This document shows, in pieces, positions 18,066 through 27,401 of a stretch of DNA of 64,000 bases. The notes under the pieces are model-generated. The model had not been told where the DNA came from. It did not search any database and saw only the letters and a program-made list of their open reading frames with translations. The stretch spans positions 294,001 to 358,000 of the forward strand of contig NZ_CP044230.1 in NCBI RefSeq assembly GCF_008727815.1. The letters are read 5' to 3'. Source of the stretch: Streptococcus sp. LPB0220 (GTDB taxonomy: Bacteria > Bacillota > Bacilli > Lactobacillales > Streptococcaceae). How positions within the stretch are numbered: position 1 is the first letter of the stretch; each line of letters opens with the position of its first letter. The translations under genes and the position numbers were made by a program.

Positions 18066-20648
18066 ATGAACGGAATCGAAAAAAGTAACCGTCGAGTAGA
18101 AATGTCGGCTGTATTGTCGGATGCGGTCTATGAATACGAGAAGGCATATACTTCCGGTCAAAAAGATCCAACACTCAAAGCTGATGATGTTTTAAAAAAA
18201 GCTGGTATCAATACAAAGAGTTATGAAATCGTCGACTCCATGTACGATAAAGATTCTGGTGTTGCCGCAATTGCGGTTAAAGACAAACTGACTGAGGAAA
18301 CCTATATTTCCTACGCAGGAACCAACTATAAAGCTGACGGTCATAAAGATATTATTGTAGATGCTGCAATTGGTATCAATGATTCATTATATCTTAAAAA
18401 AAAGAACAAACCTGCACTTGATTTTTATGATAGAGTAGAAGCAAAAGGAAACTATATCACAACAACAACAGGACATTCTTATGGAGAATTTCAGGCTGGA
18501 AGAGTAGCGTTAGAAAGACAAGTACCATACAATTACGGGTATCAGGGGGCTCCTCAGTCAGTAAATGGGAAAACTGCTCAGCAGATGATTAAGGACGGAG
18601 ATTCTAAATTATTTAATGAGATTCTAGTAAATAAAGATTTTGATCATTTCAAAACCATGGTTGAAGTGAAAACCAATCAAACAGGGCTGAGTATGCCAAG
18701 TGATAAAGTGCTTAAGCAATACTGGACCTACTTTTCATCTTTAAAGAATATTTCTCCTGAAATGTTAAAATCCTCGGAAAAAGAAGCTAAGCGGATAGAA
18801 GAATTAAGGAAAAATTACAAGGGACAATCAATTACTTTTTCCTCAACTCGTGATGTATTGACTAATTTAGTATGGAATCAAAATAAATTAGAAATTCAAT
18901 TTGAAGGACAGGCACTAGATGGAGCATTTTTGCAATGGTTGTTAGATGCTAATACTCCAGGAATACTAGATTTTGCTGGAATAAGCATGGAAACAAAATA
19001 TCCAGGGAGAGTTGTTGCAATTGATTTACCAATTTATCATAATATGACAGCATATAGAAAAAGTGAAGAAGCTATGCAATATACAAAGCAAATAGTTTTA
19101 GAACAATTATTTACTGTTGATATAGAAGGAGATGGTATTCTTGATTTTGCGGTCACTCCTGAAAATACAACTACTAGAGATTTATTACCAAAAAGTGGAG
19201 ATTCACTACAAGTTAAAATAGATACTACATCTATGACAATTTTGATTACTAATTTAAAAGTATGTTTAAAGCAGGCACAAAATTTAGCATCAGTTACTCA
19301 ACAAACTCTTCAAGCAAATGAAAATGTTATGAATAATTTGTCGAGTCGCATAAATAATCTTAAGGAGGTGGTCTTCCAACATTTACAATCGATAAGTTTA
19401 ATTGAAGCTATCCAAAAGATAGACAAGGCTTATAGTCACTATAATAGTATTACAGGAACTTTTGATACACTTAGTAACTATGATTCATACGAGTTTTCAA
19501 GAAAATTTGATTGGAGAGGTTCCAGTATATTTTATGATTATTTAGATAGTGCTGGAAATGTATTTAATCATGGAGCAATTACTTCTAAGCTGAATGGCAT
19601 GAACTCAAATGCTTTAAATATAGAGGCAGATATCAATATGCATAAAATAGCTTCTGAAGGAAAATACGGGAATATATGGCCTCAAGCAAACATGTATACG
19701 AAGTTTGGAACCAAAGGTGCAGAACTTGTGAATTCATTTGAAGATATGATTGAAAAAAGTACAAATGGATTGGCAAATCGCTCTCATTTTGGTGATGGAA
19801 TTCCACAAGCTGTTGATGAAATTTTAAAAGTGTTAGCACAAAATATTCAAACAATTATCTCTTGCATTTCATATACTATTTCAGTAGCTGAGCTTATTAA
19901 ATCAGCTTTAGAAGAAACTGATAGAGGATTGGCCAGAAATATTGACACTTTAAATTTCAGTTCGATTCCAGATGTAAATATTAGTGTTTCACAGGATTAT
20001 AATGCTTACTTAGAGGAGAGTGGTATATTCGATGATCGTGATGTAATTAGTGCTTTTGACGATCAAATAGATGTTAAATCTGAGGCTTTAGCCAATCAAA
20101 TGTCTCCAGCATTTAGTGATTATCTTGATAGTGTAAAAGCTGCTGTTGAACATACAAACAAGGTGATGACCACTGCTAAATATGATCTCCAAACAATTGT
20201 TAATGAATTTCCAACTAAAATATACTACAAGTTAAAATCTGATGATAAAAATAAGAAAAAACTTTATAGTACTGTAGAGCCACTTATTTCGGTATCAGGT
20301 GTAATTCGAACTGCTATTTCAGATATTGATTCTGTAGATTTAGATTTGACCACAGCATCGACAACAATTAATACGGTATTGACTATGTTAGGAGGTTTCA
20401 AACCAGTATTTAGAAATGGGATGGAGGATGCTTTTTATGGAGCTGCTCATTTACAAGGTATTGTTCGTGCTCAAAAAGCAGTTGCGACGGTTATTAAATC
20501 ATTACAAATTCGCTTTGTTAACTTGAAAGGAGATTTGGAAAGTTTATCTTCAGGTGCCGCATCAGGTGCGCTAGGATACAAACTAGGAGATATGACGAAT
20601 CTGATGGGGAATGTATCTCACGTTATTGATGATTGTTTTGGAAATTGA
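18066..20648 (+). CDS. Putative T7SS effector: N-terminal lipase domain, C-terminal LXG-like helical domain (TslA-like)
   Basis: An 860-residue protein without signal peptide. The N-terminal 330 or so residues look like an alpha/beta-hydrolase of the Mbeg1/lipase_3 type: strand ISYAGTN (81-87, oxyanion-region motif), nucleophile elbow GHSYG (136-140, Ser138), a probable acid in STRDVLTNL (Asp263) and a probable histidine in IYHNMTAY (His325). A loop DIEGDGILD (352-360) resembles a calcium-binding loop. From about 385 to 860 the chain is almost entirely helical with heptad-like patterns and few prolines, as in an LXG targeting domain but at the C-terminus. This reversed order is that of S. aureus TslA. 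It follows essC and a lipoprotein; AT-rich throughout. The catalytic triad and secretion are inferred. Confidence 0.75.
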   Translation: MNGIEKSNRRVEMSAVLSDAVYEYEKAYTSGQKDPTLKADDVLKKAGINTKSYEIVDSMYDKDSGVAAIAVKDKLTEETYISYAGTNYKADGHKDIIVDAAIGINDSLYLKKKNKPALDFYDRVEAKGNYITTTTGHSYGEFQAGRVALERQVPYNYGYQGAPQSVNGKTAQQMIKDGDSKLFNEILVNKDFDHFKTMVEVKTNQTGLSMPSDKVLKQYWTYFSSLKNISPEMLKSSEKEAKRIEELRKNYKGQSITFSSTRDVLTNLVWNQNKLEIQFEGQALDGAFLQWLLDANTPGILDFAGISMETKYPGRVVAIDLPIYHNMTAYRKSEEAMQYTKQIVLEQLFTVDIEGDGILDFAVTPENTTTRDLLPKSGDSLQVKIDTTSMTILITNLKVCLKQAQNLASVTQQTLQANENVMNNLSSRINNLKEVVFQHLQSISLIEAIQKIDKAYSHYNSITGTFDTLSNYDSYEFSRKFDWRGSSIFYDYLDSAGNVFNHGAITSKLNGMNSNALNIEADINMHKIASEGKYGNIWPQANMYTKFGTKGAELVNSFEDMIEKSTNGLANRSHFGDGIPQAVDEILKVLAQNIQTIISCISYTISVAELIKSALEETDRGLARNIDTLNFSSIPDVNISVSQDYNAYLEESGIFDDRDVISAFDDQIDVKSEALANQMSPAFSDYLDSVKAAVEHTNKVMTTAKYDLQTIVNEFPTKIYYKLKSDDKNKKKLYSTVEPLISVSGVIRTAISDIDSVDLDLTTASTTINTVLTMLGGFKPVFRNGMEDAFYGAAHLQGIVRAQKAVATVIKSLQIRFVNLKGDLESLSSGAASGALGYKLGDMTNLMGNVSHVIDDCFGN

Positions 20649-20680
20649 TAATGATTATTATTTTATAGAGAGCCCCTTTG

Positions 20681-20733
20681 AACTGTACCTCAAAAGTTAG
20701 ACAGAAAAATCTAACTTTTGAGGTGTTTTTATT
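20681..20733 (+). terminator. Strong hairpin after the lipase gene; may be an IS3-type end remnant
   Basis: Perfect 15-bp inverted repeat ACCTCAAAAGTTAGA (20687-20701) / TCTAACTTTTGAGGT (20710-20724), then GTTTTTATT. It works as a terminator. The text AACTGTACCTCAAAAGTTAGAC resembles, from memory, the ends of streptococcal IS150-group IS3 elements, which begin with such a hairpin, but no transposase reading frame follows. Confidence 0.7.
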
Positions 20734-20735
20734 AT

Positions 20736-21208
20736 GGCATTGATATTGAGAATAAAGTTCAGAACCTTGAACATAGAAAACAAGAGGCCTTTAATTCTTA
20801 CAGTACTTTTAACCACTACTGAAAGGAAAAACATCTGATTTGATCGAACTGGGTAAGAAGTTGGCTAAGGAGCATCCGGAGGCTGGCAAGCAAGGTGAGA
20901 TCACTTTGTATTATACAGGGAGTACCTATACTTTGAACCAACAAGAATATGTAGTATTTATGTTGGTCAACAAAACGACAACGAATATTGATCATGATGC
21001 AGAGTTTAAGCTCAATTGGAGTTATGATGGACAACCTATATATCAAAATCAGTTAGTCGAGTATAGTATTTCTGAAAATGGCACATTACCAACGCAATCG
21101 GCAACGATCTTTTTGCTTCCTTTGACCAAGGAGCAACAATCAATTGTTGAAAGTATAACAGATGGAACGAAGATGAGTCTGAGCATCACAGACATTATGA
21201 TGAAGTAG
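20736..21208 (+). pseudogene. Frameshifted WXG-like gene remnant with a beta-rich C-terminal part
   Basis: One frame (20736-20822) encodes DIENKVQNLEHRKQEAFNSY and ends with a stop at 20820; a second frame, open from about 20811 to 21208, continues with KGKTSDLIELGKKLAKEHPE and a beta-rich region (TGSTYTLNQQEYVVFMLVNK). Restoring a single G near 20821 would join them as ...FNHY-W-KGKTSD..., which recreates a WXG (Trp-Lys-Gly) turn between two helices. I infer a former WXG-like or chaperone-like protein fused to a small beta domain, broken by a one-base deletion beside a possible IS remnant. The downstream part could still be translated from TTG 20840 (122 residues), but has no good ribosome binding site. 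The DUF3592 gene follows directly. Confidence 0.5.
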
Positions 21209-21217
21209 GTGTTGGGT

Positions 21218-21757
21218 ATGCCGGATATCAGAATACTTATCGTAATTGCTGTAGCCGTTATTGGATTTCCTTTGTTTGAAGTACTCTTTTTTGGATATTT
21301 TTATAGAAGAGAACTTAGGATTAAGACTCTCTCTTCAAAGAGCGTTGAGGGAGTGGTAATTGGCTATAAGAGGACACAGATAGTAGCGGCTCCAATTGTC
21401 GAATATAGAGTGGATGGTCAGACCTATCGAAATAGTCTGAAATATTATCGGGTAGTGCGGGTAACCCTCCCTTGGAAAACGAATCAAGCGGCCAGTGATA
21501 ACGATTTGATGGCGCAAAGGATAACCATCTACACCAATTCTGTAGTCTCAAAGGGCAATCTTTTTCAAGATGCTTTTCCACTGGGATCGACCATGACGGT
21601 CTGGTATAATCCAGCTTGTCCAAAAGAATCATACGTTGAACGCTATAGTGGGCTAGATAAATCTTATAAGCGGGAAATGTGGATTGGAATCTGGATGTTA
21701 ATTTTATTGCCTATTTTAGCAGTTGTGTCCATCGTCATGGGGATGAAGTATAAATGA
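21218..21757 (+). CDS. DUF3592-type membrane protein
   Basis: A 179-residue protein with a membrane helix near each end (about 5-25, LIVIAVAVIGFPLFEVLFF, and 155-175) and a beta-rich domain between. That domain has the DUF3592 pattern: GVVIGYKR, a YRVDGQTY strand, and the closing VWYNPACPKESYVE. The function of the family is unknown; members are often found near phage or secretion loci. I chose ATG 21218; a GTG at 21209 directly follows the preceding stop codon and is also possible. It ends the T7SS-associated region; a terminator follows at 21792. Confidence 0.75.
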   Translation: MPDIRILIVIAVAVIGFPLFEVLFFGYFYRRELRIKTLSSKSVEGVVIGYKRTQIVAAPIVEYRVDGQTYRNSLKYYRVVRVTLPWKTNQAASDNDLMAQRITIYTNSVVSKGNLFQDAFPLGSTMTVWYNPACPKESYVERYSGLDKSYKREMWIGIWMLILLPILAVVSIVMGMKYK

Positions 21758-21791
21758 TGGCTCAGGCTAACTGAATAAATACAAGATGAAG

Positions 21792-21824
21792 AAAAATCAC
21801 CGTCCTATCGGTGATTTTTTTGTC
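21792..21824 (+). terminator. Rho-independent terminator closing the T7SS region
   Basis: AAAAATCACCG (21792-21802) pairs CGGTGATTTTTT (21809-21820), six-base loop, followed by TTGTCTT. Confidence 0.88.
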
Positions 21825-21955
21825 TTCACTTCTCCCTCGAATTAATCCTTAAATTGTGATAAAATAAGGGTTACGAATGTTTTTGAATGGTCTGGTTTTG
21901 CATAGAGTCGGGCCAGTCAAAAGCGAGCAAAAGAATCAAGATCAAGGGAGAAACA

Positions 21956-24900
21956 ATGTCCAACACCTTTGAAATTTTAATGGATCAGCTGGATATGCCG
22001 CTGGAGATGCGATCTTCCAGTGCCTTTTTGCATGCGGAGATTCAAGAAGTCGTGGTGCACAAGGTCAGTCGGGTCTGGGAGTTCCGCTTTGCCTTTGTGG
22101 AAGTCTTGCCGATTGCTTTGTTTAAGGAATTGCGCCAGCGCTTGAAGGATGAATTTTCAAAGACAGGAAACCAGGCGACCTTTACCATACAAGTGGCTAA
22201 TCAGGACTTTTCTGATGATTTATTGCAGGCCTACTACCGGGAGGTCTTTGAGGAAGGTCCTTGTGCTAGTCAAGGATTTAAGGGGCTCTACCAAGACTTG
22301 CAGGTGCGCGCGGAAGGGCAGGAATTGATCATCTCAGGGCCTTCTTCGGTTGATACGGAGCATTTTCGTAAGAACCATTTGCCCAATCTTGCCAAGCAGT
22401 TGGAAGCCTATGGTTTTCCGCATTTCACCTGTCGGGTGGAGTCTGATGAGGAGTTGACAGAGCAAGAAGTGGCACGCTTTGAAGAGGAAAATGAAAAGAT
22501 TTTCCAAGCAGCCAATGAAGAGACCTTGCGAGCTATGGAATCCTTGGCCCAGATGGCTCCGCCACCAGCAGTTGAAGAAAAGCCTGCCTTTGATTTCAAG
22601 GCTAAGAAGGCGGCGGCTAAACCTAAGCTAGACAAGGCTGAGATCACTCCGATGATCGAGATCACAACAGAAGAGAACCGGATTGTCTTTGAGGGTGTGG
22701 TCTTTGACGTGGAGCACAAGGTGACACGGACCGGTCGGGTCTTGATCAGCTTTAAGATGACCGACTATACCTCGAGTTTTTCCCTTCAGAAGTGGGTCAA
22801 AAATGAGGAAGAAGCCCAGAAGTTTGACATGATCAAGAAGAACAGCTGGCTACGGGTGCGGGGAAATATCGAAATGAACAATTTCACGCGCGACTTGACT
22901 ATGAATGTCCAAGACATCCAGGAAGTCGTGCATTATGCCCGCAAGGACCTGATGCCAGAGGGTGAGCGCCGGGTGGAATTCCACGCGCATACCAATATGT
23001 CGACGATGGATGCCCTGCCGGAAGTCGAAGAGCTGATTGCCAAGGCAGCTGAGTGGGGGCATAAGGCAGTGGCCATTACTGACCATGGCAATGTGCAGAG
23101 TTTTCCGCATGGCTTTAAAGCAGCCAAGAAAGCTGGAATTCAGCTGATCTATGGGATGGAAGCCAATATCGTAGAAGACAAGGTGCCCATCACCTATAAC
23201 GAGGTGGATCTGGACCTCAATGAAGCGACTTATGTGGTCTTTGACGTGGAAACGACGGGACTTTCAGCCATTTACAATGACTTGATCCAGGTCGCCGCTT
23301 CTAAGATGTACAAGGGCAATGTCATTGAGGAGTTTGACGAGTTTATCGACCCGGGCCATCCTTTGTCCGCCTTTACGACCCAATTGACAGGGATCACCAA
23401 TGAACATGTCCGGGGGGCTAAGCCCTTGGTGCAGGTCTTGAAGGAATTTCAGGCCTTCTGTGAGGGAACGGTTCTCGTTGCCCACAATGCCACCTTTGAC
23501 GTGGGCTTCATGAATGCCAACTATGAGCGCCATGGTCTTCCCAAGATCACTCAACCGGTCATCGATACCCTGGAATTTGCCCGCAACCTCTATCCAGATT
23601 TTAAACGCCATGGCTTGGGGCCATTGACCAAGCGCTTTGGGGTAGGCTTGGAGCACCACCACATGGCCAATTACGATGCGGAAGCAACGGGACGCCTGCT
23701 CTTTATCTTCATCAAAGATGTCGCTGAAAAGCATGGGGTGACCAATCTCAAGGACTTGAATATCGATTTGATCGATGAGAATTCTTATAAGAAGGCGCGG
23801 GTTAAGCATGCGACTCTCTATGTCAAGAATCAGACTGGCCTTAAGAACATGTTTAAACTGGTTTCACTTTCTGGGACCAAGTATTTCGAAGGAGTCCCAC
23901 GGATTCCAAAGACTGTGCTGGATGCCCACCGCGAGGGCTTGATCCTCGGATCGGCCTGTTCAGAAGGGGAAGTTTTTGATGCGGTCATGTCGCAAGGTGT
24001 GGATGCGGCAGTCGAAGTGGCCAAGTACTACGACTTTATCGAGGTTATGCCGCCAGCTATCTATGCACCCCTCATTGCCAAGGAGCAGGTCAAGGATATG
24101 GAGGAGCTCCAGACCATTATCAAGAGCTTGATCGAAGTGGGGGATCGTCTCGGCAAGCCTGTTCTTGCGACAGGAAATGTCCACTATCTGGAGCCGGAAG
24201 ATGAGATCTATCGGGAGATCATTGTCCGTAGTCTCGGTCAAGGGGCTATGATTAACCGGACCATCGGGCACGGAGAAGATGCCCAGCCAGCGCCACTGCC
24301 AAAAGCGCATTTCAGAACTACCAATGAAATGTTGGATGAATTTGCCTTTTTGGGAGAAGACTTGGCGCGCAAGATTGTTATTGAAAACACCAATGCGCTC
24401 GCAGAGACCTTTGAGCCGGTCGAAGTGGTCAAGGGTGACCTCTATACGCCATTTATCGACAAAGCCGAAGAAACGGTTGCGGAATTGACCTATAAGCGAG
24501 CCTTCGAGATCTATGGTAATCCGCTCCCTGATATTGTCGATTTGCGGATTGAAAAGGAATTAACCTCCATCTTGGGGAATGGCTTTGCCGTGATTTATCT
24601 GGCATCGCAAATGCTGGTGCACCGTTCCAATGAGCGGGGCTACCTGGTTGGATCGCGTGGATCCGTTGGATCAAGCTTTGTCGCGACCATGATTGGGATC
24701 ACCGAGGTTAATCCGCTTTCGCCTCACTATGTTTGTAGCCAGTGCCAGTACAGTGAGTTCATCACAGACGGTTCTTATGGATCTGGTTTTGATATGCCAG
24801 ACAAGGATTGTCCAAACTGTGGCCACAAGCTCAGCAAAAATGGCCAGGATATTCCTTTTGAAACCTTCCTTGGTTTCGATGGGGACAAGGTACCCGATAT

Positions 24901-26350
24901 CGATTTGAACTTCTCTGGGGAAGACCAGCCGAGTGCCCACTTGGATGTCCGGGATATCTTTGGGGAAGAATATGCCTTCCGGGCAGGAACGGTAGGTACG
25001 GTCGCAGCTAAGACTGCCTACGGCTTTGTCAAGGGTTATGAGCGGGACTATGGCAAGTACTACCGGGATGCCGAGGTCGAGCGCTTAGCTCTTGGTGCAG
25101 CTGGGGTCAAACGGACGACCGGTCAGCACCCGGGGGGAATCGTTGTTATTCCAAACTATATGGATGTCTATGACTTTACTCCAGTCCAGTATCCGGCAGA
25201 TGATGTGACAGCTGAATGGCAGACCACCCACTTTAACTTCCACGATATCGATGAGAACGTCCTCAAGCTCGATGTCCTGGGACATGATGATCCGACCATG
25301 ATTCGCAAGCTCCAAGACTTGTCAGGCATTGATCCGAACGATATCCCTATGGATGATCCAGGGGTCATGGCCCTCTTTTCTGGGACAGAAGTGCTAGGGG
25401 TGACAGCTGAGCAGATCGGAACGCCGACAGGGATGTTGGGGATTCCAGAGTTTGGGACCAACTTTGTTCGGGGCATGGTCGAAGAGACCCATCCGACGAC
25501 CTTCGCGGAGTTACTTCAGCTCTCTGGTTTGTCTCACGGTACCGACGTGTGGTTGGGAAATGCCCAAGACTTGATCAAGGCGGGCATTGCCGACCTATCG
25601 ACCGTTATCGGGTGTCGGGACGACATCATGGTTTACCTCATGCACGCAGGGCTCGAGCCTAAGACGGCCTTTACCATCATGGAGCGCGTGCGGAAAGGCA
25701 TGTGGCTCAAGATCTCAGAAGAAGAGCGCAATGGCTACATCCAAGCCATGAAGGAAAACAATGTTCCTGAGTGGTACATCGAGTCCTGTGGAAAGATCAA
25801 GTACATGTTCCCCAAAGCCCATGCGGCGGCCTACGTTATGATGGCCCTTCGGGTGGCCTACTTTAAGGTGCATCATCCTCTCTATTATTACTGTGCCTAC
25901 TTCTCGATTCGGGCCAAGGCCTTTGATATCAAAACCATGGGAGCTGGCCTGGAGGCCGTGAAAGCTCGAATGAAAGAAATAGCTGAGAAACGCAAGAATA
26001 ATGAAGCTTCCAACGTAGAGATCGACCTCTACACCACCCTTGAGATTGTCAATGAGATGTGGGAGCGTGGCTTCAAGTTTGGCAAGCTCGACCTCTATCG
26101 CAGTCAGGCGACAGAATTCTTGATTGATGGGGATACCCTGATTCCACCATTTGTCGCTATGGATGGTCTGGGAGAGAACGTTGCCAAGCAAATCGTGCGG
26201 GCGCGTGAAGAAGGAGAATTCCTCTCTAAGACCGAGCTCCGCAAGCGCGGCGGTGTCTCTTCAACCCTGGTTGAAAAGATGGATGAGATGGGCATTCTTG
26301 GCAATATGCCAGAAGACAACCAGCTCAGTCTCTTTGATGATTTGTTTTGA
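21956..26350 (+). CDS. polC: DNA polymerase III alpha subunit, PolC type
   Basis: The replicative polymerase of Firmicutes, 1464 residues, usual length. Domain order: N-terminal region, OB fold (about 235-320), PHP domain ([23 protein letters not shown]), inserted DEDD 3'-5' proofreading exonuclease (FDVETTGL, at about 425-590), PHP continuation, four-cysteine zinc motif (CSQCQYSEF ... CPNC), then the polymerase palm with catalytic PDIDLNFSG, and the C-terminal beta-binding QLSLFD. I chose ATG 21956 ([14 protein letters not shown]), which follows AAGGGAGAAACA; the frame is open further upstream. The gene is free-standing between a terminator and the following hypothetical gene. It is rich in GC relative to the preceding cargo genes. 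Confidence 0.98.
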   Translation: MSNTFEILMDQLDMPLEMRSSSAFLHAEIQEVVVHKVSRVWEFRFAFVEVLPIALFKELRQRLKDEFSKTGNQATFTIQVANQDFSDDLLQAYYREVFEEGPCASQGFKGLYQDLQVRAEGQELIISGPSSVDTEHFRKNHLPNLAKQLEAYGFPHFTCRVESDEELTEQEVARFEEENEKIFQAANEETLRAMESLAQMAPPPAVEEKPAFDFKAKKAAAKPKLDKAEITPMIEITTEENRIVFEGVVFDVEHKVTRTGRVLISFKMTDYTSSFSLQKWVKNEEEAQKFDMIKKNSWLRVRGNIEMNNFTRDLTMNVQDIQEVVHYARKDLMPEGERRVEFHAHTNMSTMDALPEVEELIAKAAEWGHKAVAITDHGNVQSFPHGFKAAKKAGIQLIYGMEANIVEDKVPITYNEVDLDLNEATYVVFDVETTGLSAIYNDLIQVAASKMYKGNVIEEFDEFIDPGHPLSAFTTQLTGITNEHVRGAKPLVQVLKEFQAFCEGTVLVAHNATFDVGFMNANYERHGLPKITQPVIDTLEFARNLYPDFKRHGLGPLTKRFGVGLEHHHMANYDAEATGRLLFIFIKDVAEKHGVTNLKDLNIDLIDENSYKKARVKHATLYVKNQTGLKNMFKLVSLSGTKYFEGVPRIPKTVLDAHREGLILGSACSEGEVFDAVMSQGVDAAVEVAKYYDFIEVMPPAIYAPLIAKEQVKDMEELQTIIKSLIEVGDRLGKPVLATGNVHYLEPEDEIYREIIVRSLGQGAMINRTIGHGEDAQPAPLPKAHFRTTNEMLDEFAFLGEDLARKIVIENTNALAETFEPVEVVKGDLYTPFIDKAEETVAELTYKRAFEIYGNPLPDIVDLRIEKELTSILGNGFAVIYLASQMLVHRSNERGYLVGSRGSVGSSFVATMIGITEVNPLSPHYVCSQCQYSEFITDGSYGSGFDMPDKDCPNCGHKLSKNGQDIPFETFLGFDGDKVPDIDLNFSGEDQPSAHLDVRDIFGEEYAFRAGTVGTVAAKTAYGFVKGYERDYGKYYRDAEVERLALGAAGVKRTTGQHPGGIVVIPNYMDVYDFTPVQYPADDVTAEWQTTHFNFHDIDENVLKLDVLGHDDPTMIRKLQDLSGIDPNDIPMDDPGVMALFSGTEVLGVTAEQIGTPTGMLGIPEFGTNFVRGMVEETHPTTFAELLQLSGLSHGTDVWLGNAQDLIKAGIADLSTVIGCRDDIMVYLMHAGLEPKTAFTIMERVRKGMWLKISEEERNGYIQAMKENNVPEWYIESCGKIKYMFPKAHAAAYVMMALRVAYFKVHHPLYYYCAYFSIRAKAFDIKTMGAGLEAVKARMKEIAEKRKNNEASNVEIDLYTTLEIVNEMWERGFKFGKLDLYRSQATEFLIDGDTLIPPFVAMDGLGENVAKQIVRAREEGEFLSKTELRKRGGVSSTLVEKMDEMGILGNMPEDNQLSLFDDLF

Positions 26351-26387
26351 TGGATTCAACGATCCTCGCTCAGTTTGAGGTTGGCTA

Positions 26388-27065
26388 ATGATAGAAAAGA
26401 AAAAAAGAGCAATACCCTGGAAGTCAGGGAAAGTCATTTCCATTCGCCTACGGAATGGCGTCTATGTCTTAGCACAGATGGTGCGAGAGCCCTATCTGGT
26501 ATTTTTTAACCATTTTAAGGAGGAAAATAGCTGGAAGGGAGTGACCTTGAAAGAGGAGAATATTCTCTTTTGTAAAGCAGTCACTCGTCAGTTTCTACGC
26601 TCTAGTCCTGTAACGATTGTCAAAGATCTTGACCCTTTCTTAGATTATCGGCTGCCTAAAGAATGGATTTATAGCCATATGGGAGGGCATCCGATTACAG
26701 TTTCGGTGAAGGGACGGGAGCGCCAAGTAGCTGGTTTTGGCCAACGGCTTTCCTTGGTTCAGGCCGATAAGGATAGTGGCCTACCAGAGGATAATCCTCT
26801 AATGGGCCTCTTCCAAGCCTATATCCTACCAGACATCCAAGAGCAAGATTGGGAGCGGGTCGGTCAGGCTGAGCTCATGTCACTTGAAGTCTTTCCTACG
26901 CTCAATGAACGTCTCTATCTCTGCTCTCTTTATGGGGAAAATGTGAATCCAGAGTTAGATATCTCATTAGGAAAGGCCTTGCCCGATGAGTATGAAACCT
27001 ATCTCGATATTCTTAGCAATAGCCCAGAGGCACGACGTCTCTATCTGGGTGAGGAGGATGACTAA
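26388..27065 (+). CDS. Hypothetical protein, Imm26-like
   Basis: A 225-residue soluble protein with no signal or membrane helix. The N-terminal part (IPWKSGKVISIRLRNGVYVL, then AQMVREPYLVFFN) has the pattern of Imm26 immunity proteins (a domain of contact-dependent and T7SS toxin systems), and WIYSHMGGHPITV would fit a later conserved strand. The match is by eye and modest. It starts 37 bases after polC, with GAGG ten bases before the ATG, and may be co-transcribed with polC. The tail is acidic (GEEDD). If the similarity holds, this would be an orphan immunity gene near the T7SS locus. Confidence 0.6.
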   Translation: MIEKKKRAIPWKSGKVISIRLRNGVYVLAQMVREPYLVFFNHFKEENSWKGVTLKEENILFCKAVTRQFLRSSPVTIVKDLDPFLDYRLPKEWIYSHMGGHPITVSVKGRERQVAGFGQRLSLVQADKDSGLPEDNPLMGLFQAYILPDIQEQDWERVGQAELMSLEVFPTLNERLYLCSLYGENVNPELDISLGKALPDEYETYLDILSNSPEARRLYLGEEDD

Positions 27066-27079
27066 GAAAGGAATAGAAC

Positions 27080-27229
27080 ATGAAGATTGACATTTTTGCA
27101 GAAGACAAACCTACTGAAAAAATCTTTGTCTACAAGCTAGAAGTGGCAGACCATGTGTTGCTCCTTTCCACCGCCATGCTCTCGGGAGCAATTGCTCTAG
27201 TCAGCTTATGTTCAGCCTTGAAAGATTAG
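27080..27229 (+). CDS. Small 49-residue hydrophobic-tail protein
   Basis: ATG 27080 follows AAAGGA at seven bases, an ideal ribosome binding site, and starts 15 bases after the preceding stop. The product begins MKIDIFAEDKPTEK and ends in a hydrophobic stretch (LLLSTAMLSGAIALVSLCSA) that could be one membrane helix. A terminator follows the stop by eight bases. I do not recognise it. Good initiation signals and the terminator support a real gene. Confidence 0.55.
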   Translation: MKIDIFAEDKPTEKIFVYKLEVADHVLLLSTAMLSGAIALVSLCSALKD

Positions 27230-27236
27230 ATGATAG

Positions 27237-27268
27237 CCTCTATTTTCTTTTTGAAAATAGAGGTTTTT
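27237..27268 (+). terminator. Rho-independent terminator
   Basis: CCTCTATTTTC (27237-27247) pairs GAAAATAGAGG (27253-27263), then TTTTT. Confidence 0.88.
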
Positions 27269-27312
27269 AAGTCCGTTCAGACCGGATAAGTGTTTTCTTT
27301 GGATCTGGATTG

Positions 27313-27321
27313 TGTTACAAT
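27313..27321 (+). promoter_or_regulatory. Extended -10 promoter of the beta-helix/AAA+ gene
   Basis: TGTTACAAT at 27313-27321 is a TGn-type extended -10; start expected near 27328, giving a leader of about 74 nt. Confidence 0.5.
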
Positions 27322-27401
27322 TTTTAGTGACAAGTGTTTGTAAACAGGAAACAGAAAAACAATGGATGTTCTTCCAAAAAAATGAAACAGAGGAGAAGCG
27401 C

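Noticed and set aside
20734..20838. Short ORF starting ATG 20734 after the hairpin
   Set aside because: 34 codons, no recognisable product; the alternative frame has better protein character (WXG-like fragment).
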